Part shown: piece by piece, positions 1-5,348 of the stretch | Layout: every line of letters begins with the position of its first letter | How positions within the stretch are numbered: position 1 is the stretch's first letter | Origin: an uncultured Pseudomonadota bacterium | Lineage (GTDB): Bacteria > Pseudomonadota > Alphaproteobacteria > Rs-D84 | Assembly (NCBI GenBank): GCA_947165555.1 | Contig: CAMVAR010000041.1 | Coordinates: 1 to 6,447 of the forward strand | DNA length: 6,447 nucleotides | Reading direction: 5' to 3' | Notes under the pieces: generated by a model | Seen by the model: only the letters and a program-made list of their open reading frames with translations | Database searches by the model: none | What the model was told of the DNA's origin: nothing | Position numbers and translations under genes: made by a program

Positions 1-154
1 CTATCTCCGCCAGGAATTTGCCCGCCTTGTATGGCGGGTCAATTTATGGCGGACATATCGGGCGTGGACGAACAGTCTGCAACCAATGGTTGCCGGGTTC
101 GGGACAAGCGCACATAGTGCGCGCAGTGAAAGGGGCCCATATCGCCGTGGGATT
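1..154. other. GC-rich structured stretch, no assigned gene
   Basis: This stretch is clearly richer in G and C than the rest of the window and holds three clean hairpins: CCCGCC/GGCGGG at 21-38 with a 6-nt loop, GCAACC/GGTTGC at 79-93, and GCGCAC/GTGCGC at 108-122. Several frames are open because stops are rare. One plus frame runs from the left edge to a TGA at 162-164, with a YGGSIYGG repeat; it could be the C-terminal tail of a gene entering from the left and converging on the next gene with about 10 bp of overlap. A 62-aa minus frame is also open but has no ribosome binding site. The plus frame uses AGG, CGA and GGA codons, unlike the clear genes here, so I do not call it a CDS. Part of this stretch resembles 5525-5570. 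Confidence 0.4.
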
Positions 155-913
155 TTATTCGTGATAATATTTTTCGTACAACTGTTCAAATTCGGCGAAA
201 TCGCGTAACTTTACACGGGTGAATTCGTGAAAATCGGTCGCCGATATTGAAAAATCATAAAAACCAGGCTCGCTTTTTACCGCATTACAATTTTGACTGT
301 CAAAATGTTTGGTGGTTGTTTTTGCGCTATATTGTGTCCTGTGTTCCATGCACGCCGAAGATGATACGACATAGTATGTGTCGGATACATACGTGTGGTC
401 AACCGTTTCGCCGTGTCTAAGGTCAACGTCGCAATTGTATTCGGGCATTGTGCCGATGTTATATATGTTGTTTGATATTTGTGCGGTTATACATTTTGCC
501 ACGCATGATGATGGACCGGTATCCGATAGTGTACATTTGGTTAATTCAACCGTTGCCGTGCCATTAAATGGTGGCGTGTCACGAAAATCTATGAAATAAA
601 AATCGTCGCCAACATCGGTCATAGTGGGTTGAGCGTTGGTTGGGGCGGGGGGTGTGACGTGTTGTGTTTGTACACGTTGTGTTTGGACCGGTGGATTGCC
701 TTGTTTTTTTGTGGCACGTGTGTGTTCCCTTACTGCGATTCTGATGGTTAGTATGGCAACAACTAAAACGCCAAGTAATATTTCCCATATAATTGCGCTT
801 TTCCCAGTGGCCCGGTTCGTGGTGATTTTGTTTTCCAATGATTTGCCTATTTTATACAGTCCCGCACCCGCCAACAGAATTAATAAAATAATAATCAAAT
901 CGGTTGTATTCAT
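155..913 (-). CDS. Two-helix membrane protein with six-cysteine C-terminal domain
   Basis: I do not recognise the family of this 252-aa protein. Two hydrophobic segments are visible, about residues 6-20 and 41-60, separated by a short basic stretch (KIGKSLENK). A Pro/Gln/Thr-rich linker (about 70-98) with a tandem VQTQ repeat follows, then a soluble domain of about 150 residues with six cysteines (127, 137, 141, 161, 188, 209). Such a layout fits a membrane-anchored protein whose cysteine domain lies outside the cytoplasm with disulfides, but topology is inferred. The start ATG overlaps the TGA of the upstream DUF805 gene (ATGA at 910-913) and has no obvious Shine-Dalgarno of its own, so translational coupling is likely. 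The C-terminus ends in an acidic/aromatic run (FEQLYEKYYHE). Gene reality is well supported by length and coupling; function is unknown. Confidence 0.85.
   Translation of the reverse strand: MNTTDLIIILLILLAGAGLYKIGKSLENKITTNRATGKSAIIWEILLGVLVVAILTIRIAVREHTRATKKQGNPPVQTQRVQTQHVTPPAPTNAQPTMTDVGDDFYFIDFRDTPPFNGTATVELTKCTLSDTGPSSCVAKCITAQISNNIYNIGTMPEYNCDVDLRHGETVDHTYVSDTYYVVSSSACMEHRTQYSAKTTTKHFDSQNCNAVKSEPGFYDFSISATDFHEFTRVKLRDFAEFEQLYEKYYHE
661..690. repeat. 15-bp tandem duplication coding VQTQ-x
   Basis: Two adjacent 15-bp units (661-675 and 676-690) share their first ten bases, GTTGTGTTTG. Read on the minus strand inside the membrane-protein gene they give VQTQR-VQTQH, lengthening the Pro/Gln-rich linker between the membrane segments and the cysteine domain. 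The unit keeps the reading frame. Confidence 0.7.
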
Positions 914-1335
914 TTTTTTGACATTTGGCTATCGGGGTTTGCGGTCGGGGCCAGGCATGCGCCGGCAATAAACGCACCAAGCGCACCAGAAAAAAAGCTA
1001 AAGATACCGATAGCATCAATAAACAGATATTCTTCGTTCATAAACGAGAGTATATCCAGTCCCAAAACGATTGGTAATGCAATAATCGGAATCCATGTTG
1101 GTAATTTTATATCATTGAATCGACGGACCGTCAAAGACAAACACGGAATAAAGGTTACTATATCAAACAATAATACTATCTGTTCCGCGTCTTTGTCGGG
1201 TTTGATACAAAAATAAATTAAAAGGCCGCAAGCCGCCAGAAACAATTGCACCCACCAATATTCAGAACGTGATGCGGTCCCGTTAAAATCAGCGTACTTT
1301 TTCCAAAACGAACTAATTGAATCTGCGAATTTCAT
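910..1335 (-). CDS. DUF805 family membrane protein
   Basis: The 141-aa product shows the DUF805 signature: an N-terminal segment around residues 13-27 (YADFNGTASRSEYWW), which fits the family pattern of F-G-x-x-x-R-x-E-Y-W, and R-R-F-N-D-I at 71-76, matching the usual RR-h-D-I loop. Hydrophobic segments lie at about 28-45, 52-70, 80-97 and 105-128, so it is an inner membrane protein; the biochemical role of the family is not known. I chose the ATG at 1335 because a purine-rich GGGGA lies 7 nt upstream and the family motif begins close to it. An upstream in-frame extension to 1569 is open but would run through the promoter and into the divergent gene. It is the first gene of an overlapping pair with the six-cysteine membrane protein, so the two probably form one transcription unit. 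Confidence 0.9.
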   Translation of the reverse strand: MKFADSISSFWKKYADFNGTASRSEYWWVQLFLAACGLLIYFCIKPDKDAEQIVLLFDIVTFIPCLSLTVRRFNDIKLPTWIPIIALPIVLGLDILSFMNEEYLFIDAIGIFSFFSGALGAFIAGACLAPTANPDSQMSKK

Positions 1336-1371
1336 TGTCGTCCCCGGTGGATGTTTTCTATGATGATTGGT

Positions 1372-1400
1372 ATGATAATATTCACATAGAATAAAATCAA
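1372..1400 (-). promoter_or_regulatory. Sigma70-type promoter for the DUF805 operon
   Basis: On the minus strand TTGATT (1400-1395), a 17-bp spacer and TATCAT (1377-1372) form a good -35/-10 pair, with the -10 matching TATAAT at five of six positions. Predicted transcription start is near 1365, giving a leader of about 30 nt before the ATG at 1335. No experimental support; motif reading only. Confidence 0.6.
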
Positions 1401-1419
1401 TATAAAATATTGTTTTATA
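1401..1419. promoter_or_regulatory. Perfect 7-bp palindrome between divergent promoters
   Basis: TATAAAA, a 5-nt spacer (TATTG) and TTTTATA form a perfect inverted repeat. It abuts the -35 element of the leftward promoter and lies about 20 bp upstream of the rightward -35. This position would suit an operator or UP-like element acting on both sides, but AT-rich palindromes arise easily by chance. Confidence 0.35.
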
Positions 1420-1439
1420 AAAATTGTGATTTTGGTCCC

Positions 1440-1467
1440 TTGAAATTGCGCGCGTTTTTATTATATT
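1440..1467 (+). promoter_or_regulatory. Promoter for metallopeptidase-ATL operon
   Basis: TTGAAA at 1440-1445, a 16-bp spacer and TATATT at 1462-1467 give a plausible sigma70-type promoter with five of six -10 matches. Transcription would begin near 1474, leaving about 35 nt before the ATG at 1509. Confidence 0.5.
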
Positions 1468-1508
1468 TAATATTGAAGTTGATGATGTGTAACCAAAAGG
1501 GGGCGTGT

Positions 1509-2276
1509 ATGATGAATAATAAAAACGTAAATGTTTTGCAAATGGTGCGCGCGATGACAAATCCCACACAATGGAATAATTTCAAGAAAGACCAGGCACG
1601 TGCCGTTTCGGGTAAAATTGAAAATGATAAATGTGGTCGGTTTGCGGACTATTTGACGGACCGGTTTATTGATACATGTCGCGACCGCGCAATCAGTGCA
1701 CGGTTTGGTAATTGGGAAAAACTGTCTGGGAATGATAAAATAAAACTTGCGGCCGATATCGTTCGCCTGTTGCTTGCAAATATTCAATCAGATATGGCCG
1801 CCGGGCGCGTCACAATTTATAATCACGCGGGCTTGGCGGACGATTTTGATAAAACTGTGCGGCCCGATATGTCAAAAATGCCAAAAATATCCGTGCGTGC
1901 GGTCGATAACGGTTTAATGAGTGTGTCTAGCCGTGGGGTGTTATCAATTAACACAAATTGGGCGCATTATGCGGGGCGTGACCCGTTGGCGTTTTTAATG
2001 GACCTGCGGCACGAGGTTATGCACATTGTTGACTTGTTTATTCCGGAAATTAGCCCCCTGGAACCCGAAGTACGCCGTCGGGCGGCCGCATTTTATGTTA
2101 ATCCGCGTGATGATATGGGTCTGTATGAATCGAATCCGTTGGAAATGAATGCAAATTTAAAACGGCGTGAATATGGGGAAAAAATTCGGGCCATGCTAAC
2201 CGGAATGCAGATTGAACGCGTACGTCGTCAAAATCCGAATTTGATGAACATGGGAATGTTTGGGCGCGGTCGGTAA
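1509..2276 (+). CDS. Putative zinc metallopeptidase-like protein (HEVMH)
   Basis: The 255-aa product carries HEVMH at residues 168-172, the HExxH zinc-binding and catalytic motif of gluzincin-type peptidases. About 35 residues later comes YESNPLEMNAN (206-216), where Glu207 or Glu212 could be the third zinc ligand; the N-P-x-E-x-x-A pattern on a helix is common in metallopeptidase-like domains. No signal peptide or membrane segment is seen, so it should be cytoplasmic. The N-terminal 100 residues are helical-looking and unassigned, and the C-terminus is rich in Arg, Asn, Met and Gly. I chose the ATG at 1509 (an adjacent ATG at 1512 is possible) because AAAAGGGGG lies just upstream; an open extension to 1410 overlaps the promoter. 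Its TAA overlaps the ATG of the ATL gene by one base. The substrate is unknown, and activity is inferred from the motif alone. Confidence 0.85.
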   Translation: MMNNKNVNVLQMVRAMTNPTQWNNFKKDQARAVSGKIENDKCGRFADYLTDRFIDTCRDRAISARFGNWEKLSGNDKIKLAADIVRLLLANIQSDMAAGRVTIYNHAGLADDFDKTVRPDMSKMPKISVRAVDNGLMSVSSRGVLSINTNWAHYAGRDPLAFLMDLRHEVMHIVDLFIPEISPLEPEVRRRAAAFYVNPRDDMGLYESNPLEMNANLKRREYGEKIRAMLTGMQIERVRRQNPNLMNMGMFGRGR

Positions 2277-2620
2277 TGAAGGGTTTTTATGACAGTGTTT
2301 ATGAAATTGTTGCCAAAATACCATACGGTCGTGTTGCAACGTTTGGGCAAATTGCCCGTATGATTGGTCGGCCAAAAATGGCCCGTTTTGTTGGCTATGC
2401 GTCCAATAACCAGAAAAGTTGGCATCTGCCGTGGCATCGTGTGGTGTTCAAAGATGGTTCTTTGTGTGGCGAACCGTTTTTTAATCAACAATATTGTGAA
2501 TTAAAGGCCGAAGGTGTAAAATTCACGCGGGATAAACGTGTCAAAATAGATGATTTTCAATGGCACCCGGAAAGTGAATCTGTGTCGCCGGATATTCGGG
2601 ATTGGCCGTTAAAATTTTAA
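2276..2620 (+). CDS. Alkyltransferase-like protein (ATL, MGMT fold)
   Basis: The 114-aa protein matches the DNA-binding domain of O6-alkylguanine-DNA alkyltransferases: Y-G-R-V-A-T-F-G-Q-I-A at 17-27, A-R-F-V-G-Y-A at 36-42 (Arg37 at the position of the arginine finger) and P-W-H-R-V at 52-56. The PCHRV cysteine of true methyltransferases is replaced by Trp53, the hallmark of ATL proteins such as fission yeast Atl1 and E. coli YbaZ. These bind O6-alkylguanine, flip it and flag the lesion for nucleotide excision repair without repairing it themselves. The length of just over 100 residues is typical of the family. The TAATG overlap with the preceding metallopeptidase-like gene suggests coupled translation and a shared promoter. 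The two cysteines (64, 74) are not in the active-site position. Family assignment is strong; the partner relationship with the upstream gene is inferred. Confidence 0.93.
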   Translation: MKGFYDSVYEIVAKIPYGRVATFGQIARMIGRPKMARFVGYASNNQKSWHLPWHRVVFKDGSLCGEPFFNQQYCELKAEGVKFTRDKRVKIDDFQWHPESESVSPDIRDWPLKF

Positions 2621-2627
2621 TATAAAT

Positions 2628-2643
2628 GGGCGCAGGTGCGCCC
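2628..2643. terminator. Bidirectional hairpin terminator
   Basis: GGGCGC, loop AGGT and GCGCCC form a perfect 6-bp GC-rich stem. T-rich sequence follows on the plus strand (ATTTATTTCTT) and on the minus strand (ATTTATATT). It sits between the convergent ATL gene (stop at 2620) and the peroxiredoxin gene (stop at 2648), so one hairpin can serve both. Confidence 0.8.
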
Positions 2644-2647
2644 GGAT

Positions 2648-3427
2648 TTATTTCTTGTGCTTTTTATGTTTTTTTGTATCAGAATCAATGTATTTGCGAT
2701 TTGTTATTTTGGCCAATATCATTTCGGGGCTGATGTGGCGGAATGCCAAGAACCAATTTCGGCCCAATCCATTTTTGCCCGCGACATTAATGCGTGCATT
2801 GACATCGGCCGTGGTGCGGGGGCCGGGTGTAATAACGTCTTCGCCGGGTATCCATTCGGCCGGTGTGCCAACACGAAACGCATCGGATGTTTGCAGCGCA
2901 ATAAGAATGCGTTTGATTTCTGTGATATTTCGACCAATGGATTGGGGATAATATAATATCGTTCGTATGATTCCACGTGGGTCAATTATGAATGTGGCAC
3001 GTACGGTTTCGGTGTCAGATGCGCCGTTATGAATCATGCCGTATGTGCGGGCAATTTCGCCGGTGTTGTCGGCAATAATTGGAAATTCGATTGCCATGTT
3101 GCGCCATTGTTGAAATGTAATGTCGTTGCGAATTGCCTGAATCCAGGCCAAGTGTGAAGCCAACGAATCTACCGACAGGCCTATTAATTCTGTGCCGATG
3201 GCGTGAAATTCGTCTATCATGGATTGAAATGTCATAAATTCAGTTGTGCATACGGGTGTAAAATCACCGGGATGTGAAAATAATACCACCCATTTTCCGC
3301 GATAATCTGATGGAAAGTTGATATAACCGTTGGTTGTGTTGGCGCCAAATTCAGGGGCCGGTTCACCGATAAGTGGTATTGATGGACATTTTTCATGATG
3401 TTCGTGTTTATGTTTGCAATCAGACAT
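2648..3427 (-). CDS. 1-Cys peroxiredoxin (AhpC/Prx6-like)
   Basis: This 259-aa thiol peroxidase reduces hydrogen peroxide and organic peroxides through a peroxidatic cysteine. The active-site segment is HPGDFTPVCTTEF at 52-64, with Thr57 and Cys60 in the usual places and the conserved Arg143 before FIIDPRG. The C-terminal arm (TPAEWIPGEDVITPGP) fits the Prx6 or archaeal-type AhpC group, which usually runs to about 215-220 residues. No cysteine follows Cys60, so there is no C-terminal resolving cysteine and it reads as a 1-Cys enzyme. Two cysteines sit instead in an added N-terminus, C4-KHKHEHHEK-C14, and a basic tail ends in KKHKKHKK. The start is fixed by GGAGGT, 7 nt before the ATG. It converges on the ATL gene and appears monocistronic. 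Confidence 0.95.
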   Translation of the reverse strand: MSDCKHKHEHHEKCPSIPLIGEPAPEFGANTTNGYINFPSDYRGKWVVLFSHPGDFTPVCTTEFMTFQSMIDEFHAIGTELIGLSVDSLASHLAWIQAIRNDITFQQWRNMAIEFPIIADNTGEIARTYGMIHNGASDTETVRATFIIDPRGIIRTILYYPQSIGRNITEIKRILIALQTSDAFRVGTPAEWIPGEDVITPGPRTTADVNARINVAGKNGLGRNWFLAFRHISPEMILAKITNRKYIDSDTKKHKKHKK

Positions 3428-3434
3428 ATTTTAT

Positions 3435-3440
3435 ACCTCC
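3435..3440 (-). promoter_or_regulatory. Strong Shine-Dalgarno of the peroxiredoxin gene
   Basis: GGAGGT on the minus strand lies 7 nt before the ATG at 3427. It decides the start and therefore confirms that the Cys/His-rich N-terminal extension is translated. Confidence 0.85.
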
Positions 3441-3557
3441 GTATGGTTTTTTGAAAGTGGTTAAGTAATTTGCATTGAATGTATCAGTTTTTTTATACGT
3501 TGTCCCCAAGACAGATTTCCTGGGGCGGGGTGGGGGGATAGATTTAATAAAATTTTA
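3441..3557. other. Intergenic region upstream of peroxiredoxin, with stem-loop and G-runs
   Basis: No gene is seen here. A stem CCCCAGGA / TCTTGGGG (minus strand, one G-T pair, 6-nt loop) spans 3504-3525. Beside it 3522-3537 reads G4-C-G4-T-G6. The stem is followed on the minus strand by an A-run, not a T-run, so it is not a terminator; it could lie in the peroxiredoxin leader or bind a regulator. A clean -35/-10 pair for the peroxiredoxin gene is not obvious. Confidence 0.35.
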
Positions 3558-3586
3558 TTGCAAAATGTGAACGTGCGTTATATAAT
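3558..3586 (+). promoter_or_regulatory. tRNA-Gln promoter
   Basis: TTGCAA at 3558-3563, exactly 17 bp, then a perfect TATAAT at 3581-3586. The tRNA begins 11 nt after the -10, so the 5' leader is only a few bases. Confidence 0.8.
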
Positions 3587-3596
3587 GGCGGACGCC

Positions 3597-3670
3597 TGGG
3601 GCATAGTTTAATGGTAGAACACCGGACTCTGACTCCGTTAGTGTTGGTTCGAATCCAGCTGCCCCAACCA
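3597..3670 (+). tRNA. tRNA-Gln (anticodon CTG)
   Basis: The 74-nt sequence folds as a standard cloverleaf. The acceptor stem is TGGGGCA / TGCCCCA, the D arm GTTT-AATGGTA-GAAC, the anticodon loop CTCTGAC with anticodon CTG at positions 34-36, and the T arm GTTGG-TTCGAAT-CCAGC. The discriminator is A and CCA is encoded (3668-3670). The top pair of the anticodon stem (C27-T43) is a mismatch, which is tolerable. It reads CAG codons for glutamine. The gene has its own promoter and a T7 tract 28 nt downstream. Confidence 0.96.
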
Positions 3671-3680
3671 ATCTGTACAA

Positions 3681-3704
3681 CCGTTCGTTTCAGGGCGTTT
3701 TTTT
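3681..3704 (+). terminator. Possible weak terminator after tRNA-Gln
   Basis: GGCG followed by seven T residues (3698-3704) lies 28 nt after the tRNA. The upstream stem is poor (only a few CG pairs around the TTCGTTTCA loop), so termination here is uncertain. The GGCG-T-run also lines up with the hairpin end of the repeat copies further right. Confidence 0.35.
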
Positions 3705-3728
3705 GTTGAAAAGGCAAGTGTTTCAATG

Positions 3729-3779
3729 AGTTCGAAAGGTTGAATCTGAAAGATTGCAAAATTTTTGAACTTTCGAACT
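3729..3779. repeat. 51-bp inverted-repeat block, copy D
   Basis: AGTTCGAAAG (3729-3738) and CTTTCGAACT (3770-3779) are perfect 10-bp inverted arms around a 31-bp AT-rich centre. The same block, with the same total length, recurs exactly 840 bp to the right (4569-4619) and again at 6362-6412, with a 1-bp shorter relative at 5449-5498. Here the block stands between the tRNA and the histidine phosphatase without the full left-hand repeat half seen in copies A-C. Confidence 0.85.
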
Positions 3780-3801
3780 GTTTATATCAAAGGTGGTTTA
3801 T

Positions 3802-4437
3802 ATGAAACAGGATTTCTATATATTTAGACATGGTCAAACTGATTACAATGTAGAAAAGAGAGTTCAAAGTTTCTTGGATATACCGCTAAACAGTAATGGA
3901 ATTGCACAAGCATATGATTTGGCAAAAAAATTATCGAACGTGCCATTTGATTGTATATATAGCTCAACATTATCCAGGGCTTTGGATACCGCAAAAATTG
4001 TTTTGGGTGACAGAAATGTGAAAATTATAACAGACCCGGGGTTGCGCGAAAGAAATCTTGGGGTGCTTTGTGGCAAGATAATGAACCTTACAGATGCACC
4101 GGCAGATACGCCGGTTGATTTGACCAAAGAAAAAATAGATATGCCCGCAGCTCTTTTATTTAATGGTGATTATGCACCGGAAAATGGTGAAAGCGATAAT
4201 GTGTTTGTTCAACGTGTTTGTGATACACTAATGAATATTGCTAAAAGCACAAATGCAAAGACTGTCGGTATTGCAACCCATGCAGGCGTGATTAGTGTTT
4301 TCGTTCGGCGTTTTACCAAGTTTGATTTTAGTAGTATGCCAAATGCGGAATATATAAAATTGCAATGGGATGGAAAAGATTTCGTTTTGCCCGAACCACC
4401 AGAATGGTTGTTGAAAACACAATCGAAACAGAAATAG
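3802..4437 (+). CDS. Histidine phosphatase superfamily (phosphoglycerate mutase-like)
   Basis: The 211-aa product has the branch-1 histidine phosphatase signature F-R-H-G-Q-T at residues 8-13, where His10 would be phosphorylated. It also has S-R-A at 58-60 (second arginine), L-R-E-R-N-L-G at 81-87 (acid/base Glu83) and the second histidine in A-T-H-A-G at 158-162. Length fits small phosphatases such as the CobC, GpmB or broad-specificity types, and the substrate cannot be named from sequence. It looks cytoplasmic, with no signal peptide. I start it at the ATG at 3802, after AAAGG at 3789-3793, rather than at the in-frame GTG at 3793, which overlaps that ribosome binding site. It is the only plus-strand gene of the repeat-delimited stretch, flanked by inverted-repeat copies D and A, and is more AT-rich than the genes left of the tRNA. 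Confidence 0.92.
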   Translation: MKQDFYIFRHGQTDYNVEKRVQSFLDIPLNSNGIAQAYDLAKKLSNVPFDCIYSSTLSRALDTAKIVLGDRNVKIITDPGLRERNLGVLCGKIMNLTDAPADTPVDLTKEKIDMPAALLFNGDYAPENGESDNVFVQRVCDTLMNIAKSTNAKTVGIATHAGVISVFVRRFTKFDFSSMPNAEYIKLQWDGKDFVLPEPPEWLLKTQSKQK

Positions 4438-4521
4438 TTTCTCTTTCACTGCATCAATCTCTTTTCCAATCTCCAACAATTCGGCTCGTGAATTGCACAG
4501 GCTGCACAACCAAGATAGCCC

Positions 4522-4548
4522 CCCGCCGATAAAGGCGGGTTTTATTTT
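4522..4548 (+). terminator. Intrinsic terminator in repeat copy A, after histidine phosphatase
   Basis: CCCGCC (4522-4527), loop GATAAA, GGCGGG (4534-4539), then TTTTATTTT. It is a textbook plus-strand terminator 84 nt after the phosphatase stop, built into the repeat element. A nearly identical hairpin recurs in copy C at 6321. Confidence 0.85.
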
Positions 4549-4568
4549 GTTTTCTAACAATTTCGCTG

Positions 4569-4619
4569 AGTTCGAATGTTGGGTTTTGAAAAATGTCAAA
4601 AAATTGTCATTTTCGAACT
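4569..4619. repeat. 51-bp inverted-repeat block, copy A
   Basis: AGTTCGAA (4569-4576) and TTCGAACT (4612-4619) form 8-bp inverted arms. Total length equals copy D, 840 bp to the left. The right arm supplies the last codons and TGA of the minus-strand metallopeptidase-like gene (stop at 4607-4609). Confidence 0.85.
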
Positions 4620-5295
4620 GCAGCATTCTGTTTTTGTTGTAAAAGTATATAATCAGTCATCATTTTTTGCACTGCACCTGGTAAATCTGTTTTGATTGCT
4701 TCTGGCGTTATATATTTGTTTGCAAATGAATTTTCAAACATTTGTTGCACAGGTTTTTGGATAAATTCATAACATATTAAATCAACAATTCTTTCTTTCA
4801 AATCTTGTGGAACTTTATATTTTTGAATTATTGGTTTTTCTATCAACATATGCACAAATTCATGAAACATAATGTTAAATATACTTTCTGGGTTTTCCGG
4901 ATATCTTGAAACACGGAACAACATAATTGCGTGGTCGTCATCTGGCCGCCAATATCCAGAACCATAGCCATACCCACACCGCAATTCTAAACTTTTTGGC
5001 ATACTTGCGTTCCATGATGATAACATCGGTAACAAATAGTCGTTTACAGCTTTTTCAAAACTTGCTTTGATTTTGCCACATTATAAATTTTATTTATAAA
5101 TGCATCTTTGTATTTTTTTATATCCGCAGGAGTCAATATCTCTTTCTCGAACATTTCCTTGATAATATCGACATCCGGAATAAAGTTCTTGTAGGTATAT
5201 CCGTATTTTTTAAGGCCCTTATGATACATAGAATGGTTATCCAATATATGTTCCCAAGCTTCTTCTGCTGTCATAGGTCGCATTGTTATTTGCAT
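4607..5295 (-). pseudogene. Frameshifted HExxH metallopeptidase-like gene
   Basis: Two adjacent minus-strand frames make one gene. The first (5295-5044, 83 aa) has a good start: AAGGA 6 nt before the ATG and an extended -10 upstream. The second (142 aa as a free frame) begins only with a TTG at 5035 and has no ribosome binding site, but its frame stays open back past the run of four A at 5071-5074. Restoring one A there joins them as ...YNVAK-IKASFEKAVNDYLLP..., about 229 aa. The second half holds HEFVH (residues 145-149 of the join), a zinc-peptidase motif, with Glu177 a possible third ligand. A Gly/Tyr-rich stretch (GYGYGSGYW) precedes it. No signal peptide is seen. The alternatives are a sequencing or assembly error, or -1 ribosomal slippage at AAAAAG (5050-5055) next to the stop. 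Protease function is inferred only from the motif. Confidence 0.75.
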
Positions 5296-5318
5296 ATAAA
5301 ATCCTTTTTTTCTTGGTG

Positions 5319-5347
5319 ATTATACCATAAATTCGTGTTTAAATCTA
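5319..5347 (-). promoter_or_regulatory. Extended -10 promoter of the metallopeptidase-like gene
   Basis: TGG-TATAAT on the minus strand (-10 at 5324-5319) is a perfect -10 with a TGn extension. The -35 position (5347-5342, TAGATT) is weak, as is common with extended -10 promoters. Exactly 23 nt separate the -10 from the ATG, the same distance as in the next gene unit. It begins where repeat copy B ends. Confidence 0.65.
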
Positions 5348-5348
5348 T

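Larger units (their letters stand above)
4455..4620. repeat. Composite intergenic repeat, copy A
   Basis: About 166 bp made of three parts: a conserved left half (4455-4520) containing AATTCGGCTCGTGAATT and TTGCACAGGCTGCACAACC; a CCCGCC/GGCGGG hairpin with T-run; and the 51-bp inverted-repeat block (4569-4619). Copies B and C have the same order and orientation. On the minus strand one frame is open through the whole element and reads QFEND..., then GGGLSWLCSLCNSRAEL, then EIGKEIDAVKE. The stop codon of the adjacent metallopeptidase-like gene lies inside the right arm. Confidence 0.85.

Noticed and set aside
1..189. 62-aa minus-strand frame at the left edge
   Set aside because: It overlaps the 3' end of the six-cysteine membrane-protein gene, has no start signal, and lies in a GC-rich stretch where most frames are open.
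3522..3537. G-quadruplex at G4-C-G4-T-G6
   Set aside because: Only three separate G-runs are present, so a three-tier quadruplex would need the G6 run split with no loop. A two-tier form is possible but weak evidence.
3544..3759. 71-aa minus-strand frame antisense to the tRNA
   Set aside because: It is the complement of the tRNA-Gln and repeat copy D, the usual spurious frame over a tRNA.
4228..4626. 132-aa minus-strand frame through repeat copy A and antisense to the phosphatase gene
   Set aside because: Half of it is the complement of a well-supported gene and it has no ribosome binding site. The part inside the repeat is discussed as a coding-like pattern but is not called as a gene.
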